From Nymphaea colorata (Eukaryota > Streptophyta > Magnoliopsida > Nymphaeales > Nymphaeaceae), in contig NC_045138.2 of the NCBI RefSeq assembly GCF_008831285.2, forward strand, positions 13,838,571 to 13,902,570: a stretch of 64,000 nt of DNA, given 5' to 3'. Positions 1-10,368 of this stretch are shown here, one piece after another. The stretch's first letter is position 1. Each line of letters begins with the position of its first letter. A program made the position numbers and the translations under genes. The notes below the pieces were generated by a model. It saw nothing but the letters and a program-made list of their open reading frames with translations. It searched no databases and was not told the DNA's origin.

Positions 1-31
1 TAAACCCAAAGCAATAAAAGCCCGTCACTCA

Positions 32-176
32 TGACTTTGTTTTAATTGTGCGCTGCAACTTTTCATCATTAATCTAGCTGCTGGAAAGTGAGGCCGATAT
101 TTGACTCGTCTCCACTCGTGAAAATGCTATTTCTGATGGTTAAATAGCTAGCTAGCTTTAACCAAAAAACATGGAC
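32..176. repeat. Duplicated GDSL 3' flank, copy 1
   Basis: This stretch matches the DNA just downstream of the intact + GDSL gene (5025-5181). Both copies contain TGACTTTG, then CATTAA, GCTGGAAA, TTTGACTCGT, GTGATGGTTAAATAG-type and TTTAACCAAA blocks in the same order, with small gaps between them. Copy 2 begins about 130 bases after a GDSL stop codon. Copy 1 is therefore inferred to be the trailing flank of another + strand GDSL copy that ends just outside the window. Confidence 0.6.
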
Positions 177-549
177 TGTTTGATTTTTGAATGTGTCTAG
201 TATGCCTTGACTGATAAATGGCCGGTTGCTGGCTTGAGTGACATGGGCATGCATAAATTCTTTGCATAAACAGGCACACGCTTAAACTCTTCATGGGAAA
301 CTAAGTTTGGATGAGAATACTATATTAGTTGATAGTTTGTTAAACTCAGTAAGCATGCATGCACCGAGGCAGTCCTGAACTAAAGGAGGTTCCAGCTAAC
401 TTGGTGATAAAGGCATATATGCCATGTTTCTAAAATAATATTAATCATCAATTGGTCTCACCAAACCATTTATGTAATTTGTCTGCGTTAGGCGCATAAA
501 ATATTAGAGTCAATGCTAGTAAGATATGATTGGCAGGTGGCTTCGAACA

Positions 550-632
550 CTGCTTGTACAACCTCTTCCCCTGTTCCATCCGCGTGGTGGCAGAGCAGGA
601 GGGTCTCAACGGGCTCTTGAATTCGGATCATG
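550..632 (-). pseudogene. Remnant of GDSL esterase exon 5
   Basis: Read on the - strand, two blocks match the last exon of the intact gene at 10369-10580. The block around 554-585 corresponds to the part encoding the KLYELC region. The block around 600-632 corresponds to the exon start (GSK-KDPLK region), including the TTGAATT-GGA motif next to the acceptor. The middle of the exon is deleted and no frame is open. It lies upstream of an exon 4 scrap in the correct order for a - strand copy. The match was made by eye, so the limits are approximate. Confidence 0.4.
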
Positions 633-831
633 CAACATTAATTTTCAACTGAAAATCACTCAATTTTATGTGTTCTAGAGTCACTGATTATAAAATGTGC
701 CAAATGTGTGGATCAAAAGTCCAGCACGTATCTTATACAGGACCCAATAGAAAATTCTATCGAAGCTAAAAGTTTAGAAAAATAAAATAAAATAAAGGTA
801 GTTCTTGGGATTTTTTTCCAGGGATTCAAAC

Positions 832-925
832 ATTCCACGGTCCAATATAAAGCATCGGAAATCCAGGAGGGCGCCGTGAATTGATGGTACCGACGGTCCT
901 CCGATAAGCTGGTGCCCACCTCGCA
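832..925 (-). pseudogene. Remnant of GDSL esterase exon 4
   Basis: The segment GATGGTACCGACGGTCCTCC near 882-902 matches the part of exon 4 in the intact - strand gene (about 10757-10776) that encodes the LLRKAVGSIN region. Neighbouring bases are heavily altered and no reading frame survives. Bases 832-859 also match 5185-5212 almost exactly. That places this scrap and the one at 5216-5272 in equivalent positions of two duplicated units. Confidence 0.4.
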
Positions 926-2675
926 TCGTATTAAGCTGCTTGGTTTATGAAACAAATGTTACTATTGCCTCAAAAAGTATGATAGGTTTATGAAACAATT
1001 CAAAAAGTGTACTATGAATTTTCTACAATGTTTGAGATGGATGCATAAAAATGTTACTGTGACTGTCACCAAACAACCCCTTGGGGTTTATAACAGTTTC
1101 GGACCCACGGTTCCTGTTCTGTTCTGTTGGACAAGTAATGGTAAATACTACAAGCTTAACCAGGACGAACATGTCTCTCACCTTGTGAAAATTAGTATCC
1201 CCACAGTGCTCAAAAAAAAAGCTCCAAATAATACTAGCAAGCCAACTCAAAAGATCCGATCGAGTACACAGCTAGTAAGGGGCATGAGCGTCACCTCCTC
1301 CACTAAGTTTCGTCATGTAGCTAGGATGGAAGATTAGATCTAAATATTGCTGGGACAACCCAGCGAACACATAATTAAGTATCAGCCCCCTTTATTTTTG
1401 TTCGCAATTGAATTACATACGTAAGAGATGGATATGACAGAAATTTAAACTCCATAAAATCACAGAATTTTGGCCACACACTAGTAAATTACATGGTCAA
1501 TAAACCATAAAAACATTCTTACATCAGTTCATTAATCAGCAGAAACTTTTTAATTTTTAAAGTTTTTTAATATGGTTCAAACGTTGATCCTTGTAAGAGT
1601 AACCCGTTTAATCAATCAAAAAAGCTGGCCTAAACATCACCAGTTTTTAGGATGGTGTGCACCTGATTTTCTTGAAAATTTTGCAATATTACCGAATTAA
1701 CTATAGTCACAAAAGTTGTAAAATCCTTTTAAAAAAAAATTGAACCATAGTTGATCGAATTGAATTGCTTTCCAGTCACTGATCATAGACCTCAAGGCCC
1801 GACCTGCTTGGATATTGGATGCACATAAAACGTTCTCTAGAATTCAAATTAGAAGTAAGTATTTTGAACTACTTCAGTATTTTGAACTACTTCATTTCTC
1901 TTCCCCATTTTAGATACCAGTTCAAGAACCCTGGACGTTTTACAGTACCCTGATTCTGCACCACCACAACGCCAGGGGACAACCAAAAATTGTTCCTTAG
2001 TTAGAAAGCTTATTACAACCACAAATTAAATTAAATTGTCTACTTTAAACTAGTTTTGACAATGAATCCTGCTTCAATATCGCATTCTTGATTTTGAAAA
2101 AAGCAGGACATTTGTTCTATACGCTACCGTGATTTTCGGTGATTGAGATGATCATGTTCTTGCTTCACACACCCAGTATAATATATAATCGAAGCTCTTT
2201 GTCCCATTATCGTGATTCTTAGCATTCTGCTGTTTGGACCGCGCCGCTCTAACTAAGTTTGGGCCAGGCTGTGCCATCTCGCACCAATTAACTCGAGTAT
2301 AGAAGACCCTTCCAACTTTTTTTTTTTTTTTTTTTTGGCTTGGGCAGAAGCTTTCTTCCAATCCAACCCACCAATGAAAGCAAGCATTTAAGTTTTGGAC
2401 GAACGTTTTGACAATAATAAAATGAGGCCTCCCAGTACCTTCCAGAAGTCAATATTCCTCTAATTCCAGTTCCTCCATTAATTTCCTCTCCAAGAGTCAA
2501 GTTCAATAGTGAAAGAAGTCTCCGTTCCACTTGCTAACCCATGACCTGTCATATTTAATTTCTTCTTTTTTGGTGTCACTGTCTTCAACGTCAACGCCAA
2601 GTTGCAGATAGACTTTTCTTTTAAGCTCATGAGGCTCTCCTACTATCTATTCTCTCTCTCCCTCTAGCTTTCTCC

Positions 2676-4893
2676 ATGGAGGCAAGTTCCTTCTTGTGCT
2701 TCTGTCTGGTACTTCTCTTAGGTAAAAGCGGACGCTCTATCTCCCTTTAGTCCACATTAAAAAGATGGAGATTGGGTATGCATTTTTAACCTTCTTTCTT
2801 CACTCACTTCGTTGTGGTGTTCGTTTTTCCTAGGCATCAACGCGGCAGGCTTATCTGATCAGGGCGTCCAGCATCTGCCAAAGCGCCTCTTTGTGTTTGG
2901 TGACTCGGCCGTCGACACGGGGAACACAGGGAAAAACTCTGTCCAAGCGTGGAGGCCTCCATACGGAAGCACTTTCCCCGGAAAACCGTCCGGCAGGTTC
3001 TCAGATGGCCGGCTTCTGACTGATTTTATCGGTAACTTACTTTAAGTACTTTCCTCATTTCATCTTATTTCAATCGCAAGCAATCAATGCATCCTATGAT
3101 AGCCAGTAGTTTTTGTAAGAGATCCACCAATCTCCACCATCCGATTCTGTCCGTTGGTTCCTGTTCCAGTAGTTAATGAGTTTACTCCTCTGTCTGCATT
3201 AAAAATGGTTAGTAATTAAGATCAACACCCACATGGAATGTAGGAATTGCTCTAAAAATTAATGAGTGCAGCGGTTGGATATTGTCAACCAGCGCGTTAT
3301 CATCTTGATTTATTTAGTTGGTCAAGAAAAAACAAAGTGGTTACATCAAAAATAGCTTACCCTAACTAAATATTTTAAAAAAAAAAAAAAAAAGGTTCTA
3401 GCAACGGATATCGTATCACCAGTACTAGTGCGTATTGTCTAGCAAGTTAGATTACACATTTAGCTTTTTTGTGTATTGACCAGATTGTACTGTTTATAAC
3501 AGGGCAAATTAACATCCTTTGCCCTGTCCGCCACCACATGACTATATATGTGAAGGGTATCCTGTTCTTCAAAATTCTCCCTGCTTTCCATTTTTGCCCT
3601 TGCTGAGAGTGGTCATTCCTTTTTTCTCATGAAAGATATTTTAGTCATTTCAAACTTTAGTAGGTTGCTCCTGTGTTTGGGGTTCTTGTGTGCTTGTGGC
3701 TGTGGTCGCCAGACAACACAAGGAGGTGAAATCGATGGCAATCCTTTGTTCTGAATTCTAAAAATATAGGTGCCTGAGCCTGAGGTCCACTCCATTGTGA
3801 GCACCAAAAATACTGATTGCGAACGTTCCCTTAATTTGCAGCGGCCTATCTAGGAATGCCGTCTCCTACTCTTTACAAAGCGAGACGTGTCGGTGGCGAT
3901 CGGCAGCGATACGGTATGAATTTCGCTTATTCCGGAACTGGTGTTTTCGACACGGTTGTTATGCTGCCCAACTTAACAACACAGATCGGTTTCTTTGAGC
4001 AACTTATCAATGGAGGCACGTATCGGTGGTCCGACCTGAGATCATCCATGGCACTCGTCTCAGCTTCGACCAATGACTACAGTTTTTATTTGTTGAGAAA
4101 AGGGACACTAGAGGTACTGATCGAATTCTCAACTAAAATGCTCAGGCCTTTTCTCTTCGTTACTAATTTCCTTAATATGTTCATGAGTTCAATCGAGATT
4201 TCAGTACAGTTCTTATAATAGTTAAAATGTGATCCACTTTAACTTGTGTGGTAGGGGTTGAATGAGTTCACAGGGTTGGTGGTGAACCAGACTGCCGTGG
4301 ACCTGCGGCGCCTGAGTCGATTGGGCGTGGGGAAGATAGCCATCCTGGGTCTCTTCCCATTTGGCTGCTTTCCAGTCATAAGGCAGCTGCTGGCCTCGGC
4401 CCCCTCGTCTTGCGATGACCTCTTTAACCGCTATTCCTCTCAACACAACAGCCTGCTGCGCAAAGCCGTTGACGACATCAATGCCGAGCTTGGCCGTCCA
4501 TCGCACGTCGTTATGCTTGATACCTACAGTGCTGCAGATTCCATAATGCGCCATCACAATGGGTTGGGTACGATTCCAAAACTTTGCTGTCCAGTACTTG
4601 AGTTTCGAAACTCACAAAATAGGGCGACTAATGGCAAGAACGTTCAAAGATCTACTGCATAATGTAAACCTCATTCACTTTCAGGACCAAGGTTTAATGA
4701 TCCGTTGAAGCCATGTTGCATGGGGCTGAACTCCAGCACCGCCTGCGGGAGCGTCGATGTTCAAGGAAAGCCACTGTACACGGTGTGCCGGAGCCCAGCG
4801 TCTGCCTTCTTCTGGGACCTTGCTCACCTAACACAGGCTGGTTCTTCTGCCATGTTCCGCTACTTCCTCCCAACTCTTCAACAGTTTTTTTGA
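2676..4893 (+). CDS. GDSL esterase/lipase (At5g03610-like), intact
   Basis: A predicted secreted GDSL-type esterase/lipase of 345 residues. Five exons join in frame: 2676-2721, 2834-3031, 3842-4113, 4255-4567, 4685-4893, all with GT-AG introns in phases 1,1,0,1. Residues 1-16 form a hydrophobic signal peptide. Block I is FVFGDSAVDTGN with the nucleophile at Ser40. The family segments GKPSGRFSDGR, GMNFAYSGTGVFDT and PNLTTQI follow. Block III is altered: the usual A-G-N-D is S-T-N-D, though Asn and Asp are kept. The C-terminus has KPCCMG and WDLAHLTQAG, giving catalytic Asp321 and His324. Length and motif order are normal for the family. The substrate cannot be inferred; plant GDSL enzymes act on cutin, acetylated sugars, lipids and other esters. 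The start was chosen because it opens the signal peptide and the exon splices in phase. Its downstream flank is repeated at 32-176. Confidence 0.9.
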
Positions 4894-5024
4894 AGCCGCC
4901 GGGTACGGTGCCAATCGAAACCGTCTATATAAATACGAAATGGCTCATTTGACCTTGTGGATTAAGTTTTCAAGACTTTCGGCCTGTTGAAAGTCAGGAT
5001 TTTGTAAAACTTGTTTGGACTCTT

Positions 5025-5181
5025 GACTTTGTGTACGTTGTGATTGTGTGCTAGAACACTTCATACATTAACCTTGCAGCTGGAAAATAAGCCCGACTCG
5101 CTCGTCATTTGACTCGTGTCTACATGAATAATGAAAATACTTATTTGTGATGGTTAAATAGGTTTAACCAAATAGCATGGA
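5025..5181. repeat. Duplicated GDSL 3' flank, copy 2
   Basis: This is the 3' flank of the intact + gene. It shares ordered blocks with 32-176 (GCTGGAAA, TTTGACTCGT, TGGTTAAATAG, TTTAACCAAA and ATGGA). It runs directly into the 28-base block (5185-5212) that is also present at 832-859 and then into a GDSL exon 4 scrap. The match therefore extends over a unit larger than the gene. Confidence 0.6.
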
Positions 5182-5215
5182 TAAATTCCACGGTCCAATA
5201 TGAAGCAGCGGAACG

Positions 5216-5272
5216 GAGCGGACCTTGTCGTGCGGAGGTTAAGAAGCCCATAGAGATCGAGGACGGAGGATG
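5216..5272 (-). pseudogene. Fragment of GDSL exon 4 (3' end)
   Basis: On the - strand this reads roughly V-L-D-L-Y-G-F-L-T-S-A-R-Q followed by a donor-like AAGGTCCG. It matches the last 45-50 bases of exon 4 in the gene at 10369-13710 (10682-10730), which encode AILDLYGSFNSVLQ. The rest of the copy is missing or unrecognisable. It sits between the + gene and the better preserved pseudogene, and so is a separate duplication scrap. Confidence 0.6.
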
Positions 5273-5492
5273 ACCCCAAGTCCCAGTATCCGTTTCGGTC
5301 GGCGTTTAACGGGTTTCGCCGGCCACTCCTGGAACCTTTTCGGACACTACAAATGTCTCCCTGTCACTTGCTTGAATCGGAACAGTCCAATAGGTTCCAG
5401 ACTACCAAGTCCCAATGGATTAATTTAGACTCGCAGTACAAGTTATCCTGAGTACTAGTTGTGGTACGTGAGATCCTATCGGAATTCGGAGC

Positions 5493-7091
5493 TTACACAG
5501 ACAGGAGGCGTTGAAGAGAAGGTAGGAGGGAGGGGACTACTTTGGACCAGGCGTCCTTGGTTGGGTGTCCCAGAAGAAGGTGGAGACAGGGTGCGAGCAC
5601 AGTTCGTACAGCTTGTTCCACTCTTGATCCACGCTACCACAGCTAACGGTCGAGTTCGCTCCCCTGCAGCACCGCCGTCTTCGAGTTTGGATCCTGAAGA
5701 AAACCCCAAAATCAAAGTGACCACTATTAATGTGCAGTTGTTAAATTTGTATAATCTACATATCAGAAAGACGGATCGAGAAAGCAGGGGAAGGGGGAAA
5801 GGATCCGGACCTTGTAGCGCGGAGGTGAAGGGAGCATAGAGGTCGAGGATGGCAATGGCGGATGGGTGGCTGAAGGTCGCGTTGATGGCGTCGACGGCCT
5901 TCTGCAATAGGCTATTGTGATAGACGGGCAACATCGCAGCGAGCGTATGGTGTGTTGGCCGTTCTTAGGGGGATGCAGCCCACCGGCGGCAGCCCCATCA
6001 CCGCCACCTTTGGCACCCCCAACCCCAGGATTCTTTTCAGGTTTGCCGCCGTCTGGTTGACCACCGACCCCACCAAGTTTTTTACACACTGTCATGGCGC
6101 TCATCATTCACAGAAAGAAATGATCAATTACCAAAGTGTTGTACAAGTGAAGTTCCTAATTGAATAAGGTCCGCGTAATTGAGCGATCAAATTAAATCAC
6201 CATCATTTTCCAAAGGAAACAACTACATAATTTCAATGTTTTTTTTTCAAATTTTGAAGAAAATGAAAACAGTAATTTTCATGGACATGGCATTGAGGAC
6301 TTTGATTCCAACACAATCACAAGAAGACTCGATTCGAGTGCACGGTGATTGTGAATAGAAACCTCCGGTTTGCCGTTTCTAGTAAAGTAGGTTTCATAAT
6401 CGTTCCCGGCACCCGACACTAGTGCGATGGAGGAGTTGAGATCTGATCAGCTGTTCATACAAATCGATCTGTGTGGTCATGTTGGGCAAGGGAACAAGCG
6501 TGTCAAAGACGCCGGTTACTCCATAAGCAAAATTCATACCGAAGCGTTTCCGCATCCCGGCCACCAGATGTCTCGTCCGGCAAGTAATAGGAGTCGGAAT
6601 GCCCATGTATGCGGCTGCAAGGAAAAAGATAAAACTGTTTGTGGTGAAACAGATGGAAAGGAAAGGAAACCATAGCTAGTTTTGTCGAATACTTGATTTT
6701 AACTACCAACGAAGTCGGTGAGGACACGGCCGTCGGAAAACCTGCCGGAAGGCTTTCCCGGGAAGGTCATGCCGTAGGGATCCTTCCAAGAAGGAGACGT
6801 GGGTATGTTTCTATTTCCCGTATCGACATAAGAGTCTCCAAACACAAAGAGCACCTTGTGCTTGTGGCGATGGTGCCTGTCCTGCTGCTCGTACCCTTCA
6901 GATTTACTACCTGAACTTCCAAGAGATTAAATTAATAGATTTGAAAAGACACGAAACTACAAATGAATGCCTTCTAATTCATGTTGTCATCATTTTTCGT
7001 GGGCTTTTATGAAGAGAACTGAACAAGGGAGAGTAGCTTTACCTAATAACAGAAGCACCATGAATAGGCAAAAGAAGAGCTTTAAACCCAT
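5493..7091 (-). pseudogene. GDSL esterase/lipase pseudogene, four frame-breaking deletions
   Basis: All five exons of a GDSL esterase can be followed: 7091-7043, 6910-6707, 6614-6363, about 6093-5811, and 5693-5493. Exons 1 and 2 are intact: a signal peptide starting MGLKLFFCLF, a His/Arg-rich segment (RHHRHKH), then FVFGDSYVDTGN and GKPSGRFSDGR. Compared with the intact copies, exon 3 lacks 23 bases just after the EQLI codons. Exon 4 lacks a net 14 bases between the RCD and YHN codons. Exon 5 lacks a net 7 bases before the CC codons and 7 more at WD-HPT, which removes the in-frame catalytic His. Every lesion is a deletion and none is a multiple of three. Splice sites remain recognisable, so decay looks fairly recent. 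A transcript may still be made, but no full enzyme. Assembly error is unlikely to give four lesions in one copy while neighbours are clean. Confidence 0.88.
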
Positions 7092-10000
7092 TTTGAGAGA
7101 GAGAGGGTGGGGGAGAGGGACGATCATGCATGCAATTCTAGTGCTTTAGATGCTGGTATATGTAATTAGACAAGTGCGATGCAGAAATAAAGGAAAACTA
7201 TGCTGCAATGTTGGACTATTCGGGCTTTAATTTGGTTAATTTTCTAAACTGTTCATCTTCTTTTCTTGTTAGCGTTGGAGTTGGGCGGGAAAACTTCGGA
7301 CATTAAAAGGAAAATAATCGTTTTTGAGTGGCTCTTCATGCCATGTATGTAAATGTGTATGACAATAACATCGATCAATGTATTGGACAGCTTGACTCCG
7401 GTTTACTCGTCAATCATTTTGTGTCCATTCATAGCCGGTGGAAAAGGTCTACTGATGAGAAGCGCCCATGCATGACCTTAAGATTCTTTAGGAATCCTTT
7501 CGCAGTTTGAGACATTTTGTGTGTTTTATGAATTTGACTCAATATGACAATAGACTCAAGAAACAATAGCTTTATTCTTTTATGAACCTCAATCTTTGAG
7601 GTGGATTCATAATGCTCCGACTGCCAAACACCCATTTAGCTAACTAAAGTCCAGCGCGTATAAGGTAGGACTCGATCACCTCTATCATAATTGTGTCAGT
7701 TTTCAACATTCATAATGCCCTTTTATTAGTTGTTTTAAAAAATTAAGAGCTGATCGAAACCAACTTCTGGACGTGGTTTTGTGCCTTAAAATAGTATTAT
7801 GCATATGAGAATCAGAGAAACATTTCTGCAACGCTTTGTATCTGTATAAAAAAGATTCTCAGAATAGTCGTATATCGATGATTTTTGAGAAAGTTTAAAG
7901 AGCTTAATATCTTTGTACCATGCCATCAAATATCTTCATTCTTAGCTTTCTTTTGTGGTCTATGTGAAATATAGTCGGCTAAGAAAAGAGTTAAATCTGT
8001 TAAACCAAACGCTTGAGTTAGTTTTGAACTTAAGAACAAGTCATAACAATCTCACCATCTAGTCATAACAATTTCACCATCCTTGAAGTGACGGCCTTAC
8101 ATAAATCTTTTTGTTCATTATCGGATCGCTAGACTAGTAAAGGTCTACCGATACATGGTGAACCCTCGATGTCCATCACTATTTTAAGGATATTCTTTCA
8201 TGCGTTATGTTTTCTAATCCAAGTCTAAGGTGCATGCTTAGGGTAGAACTGGACAGCCTTAAGGGTCATAGTATGTAGATATGTTAAGTGTTCAATTTCT
8301 GTGTGTTACTCTGTTGAATCGTAAATGATAGGATGATGATACTGTAGTTGACAGATGTATCATATTTGGCTCAGGTTCCAACACAATTCAAAACGCCGAT
8401 GGCAAAGGAAATGGAAAAGCCTTTGTGACTTTGAGAGGTGGGTTGTTAATCTTCTGGTCAGGCGAGTCGGGCACTGGGCCAGCCCATATGTTGGCCCACC
8501 TACTATGGCTGGGCAGGCCCAATTAAGCCTCAGTCGGCTCATTTATTTCCAAACTCAGCCAGGATCGGGTACTTTGTGTTTAGTACACAACAAATTTAGT
8601 TTGGTTTATTTTCGGACCAGGTTACCATAACCCAGGTCCGCAGGGCTGACAACCCGTTCAAGGCCTAAAATTAAAATCCTATATTAATCTTCCTACCAAG
8701 CTAGAGCAGTGCAATATAAATCAAAGAAGATCATTCATATTAATTTAGTCTTTTTTTTTTTGTAAATCAAATTTGGAGTAGTTTAAAGTGGTAAATAAAA
8801 AGTAAAATTGTATTACATAGTTCATACACTATATGTAATAACAAAATTTAAATCAAACTCTCACATTATAGTCTAGCCGGCCTGCGTGATACTGTAAAGG
8901 GACGAGCCAAGCCCAATAAATGACAGTCCATGGGTCGAACCGTAGACCTGAGCCCGATCTTTGGTTGCCTTACGGAAATGCGGATTAGATGGTTCAGTCT
9001 GTGGGCATAGAGTCGAGATGTATTAGGAGATGAGTTTCAGGTGAAGGGAAAGTTGGAGTGAAGAAGGAGAATATTAAGAAAGGTTGGACTGCTCAAGTTT
9101 TTCTGCAGTTGTTCAGTGAATGGGAAACATGTACAAGAGGGAACATATGTTTAGATGCCTGCCTTGCAAATTGGAGAAGAGACCTTAAATCTGTTGTTAT
9201 CTAGAAGGACCACTTTAGATGCTGCTCTTGCCCTTGTAAAAGGGAAAGCTGCTTCTAGAAGGACAGGCCCTTTCCCCCCGTTGGCCAGATATTTGGGCCT
9301 TACTAGGGGCTGTATAGTTGTTCTTTGTTTTGTACATATGCTATTCGTTTGAATTAAAGGGAGGTGGGGGGCCATCAGCCCCTGCAGATTCCCATTCTAA
9401 GAATGGAACATTGTTTATTTGCATGGGTTTAAGAACCAGCACTGCCAAATAGTTTTTACACAGATGGTTTCTTTGGAGCAGTAAACTGCCGTGATCTGCC
9501 GGCCGTACCCCAGTTTTTCCGGTCAAAGATTTAACTGGAAAGGCGAAAGAGGCGGGTTTTCTACTGGCGCACTTTTACTAGTATGGAAGAAAGAAGGGTG
9601 TGACAACTGAAAAAGAACGTTCGCTGTGAGTATATGTATGTAAGAAGCCAAAAGCTAGTCTTCCCAGAACACTCCTTAAGTTCTATCAATTGTGAAACTC
9701 GCCAAACATTCAAACACTACTTAACCCACCCGAGACAGGTGCAAATAGTATTCCCTCTCAAGTTAAGCTTTTTAACCACATTTTATCAAGAAGTTTTTTT
9801 TTTCTTTTTGAAATCATTTTTTCTTTTGCCTGTTCTAATTTCCCACTTATTTTCTCTTCGTAAGCAAACCGGAGATTAATAAAAGATAAAAGCTTAAACT
9901 GAGAATGTGAAGAGGCAAAAGTTTGTCGAGTAAGCGAGAGGTTCATCCCACCACCAGAAACTAAGCTTGAAGGCCCTCTCATTGCCCTTACCTCCGTGGC

Positions 10001-10368
10001 CCTGAACTGCATCGATGTCAGCAATAGCAACGATGCACCCTTCAACTTGAATGTCGCACCCTTCCACCATAAGAAGTAGGAATAAACTCGATGGAGAAAA
10101 AAAAGACAAAAAACTTCTTTTTGGTTTTCCATCAGTCCTCTTTCCCCATAGTTTTCATGTTTGAAGAAAACTCCAATTTATGGAGATGACTGAAAGTTGA
10201 AAGATGGAATCCGTAGGGTAAAAGCATAAATAAATTTATTAAATTGCAGAGTTTGAGAGCACTATGCACTTATTGCATTTATTAATGAAATTGCTCGAGA
10301 AAGATGGCAGAGTGAAATCTATTGTGCTTATTGGACACTCTCTCAGCTGATCACAAAATGGAAACTCA
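7092..10368. other. Intergenic DNA, no confident gene
   Basis: This AT-rich spacer lies between the GDSL pseudogene and the start of the next GDSL locus. Around 8440-8550 is a more GC-rich patch with repeated GGCCCA/TGGGCC words. Around 9151-9380 a 65-residue reading frame (+) has no family I recognise. Around 9894-10109 (-) is a 71-residue frame of unknown nature. None has convincing splice context, so none is called as a gene. No tRNA, rRNA or terminal repeats were recognised. Confidence 0.5.
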
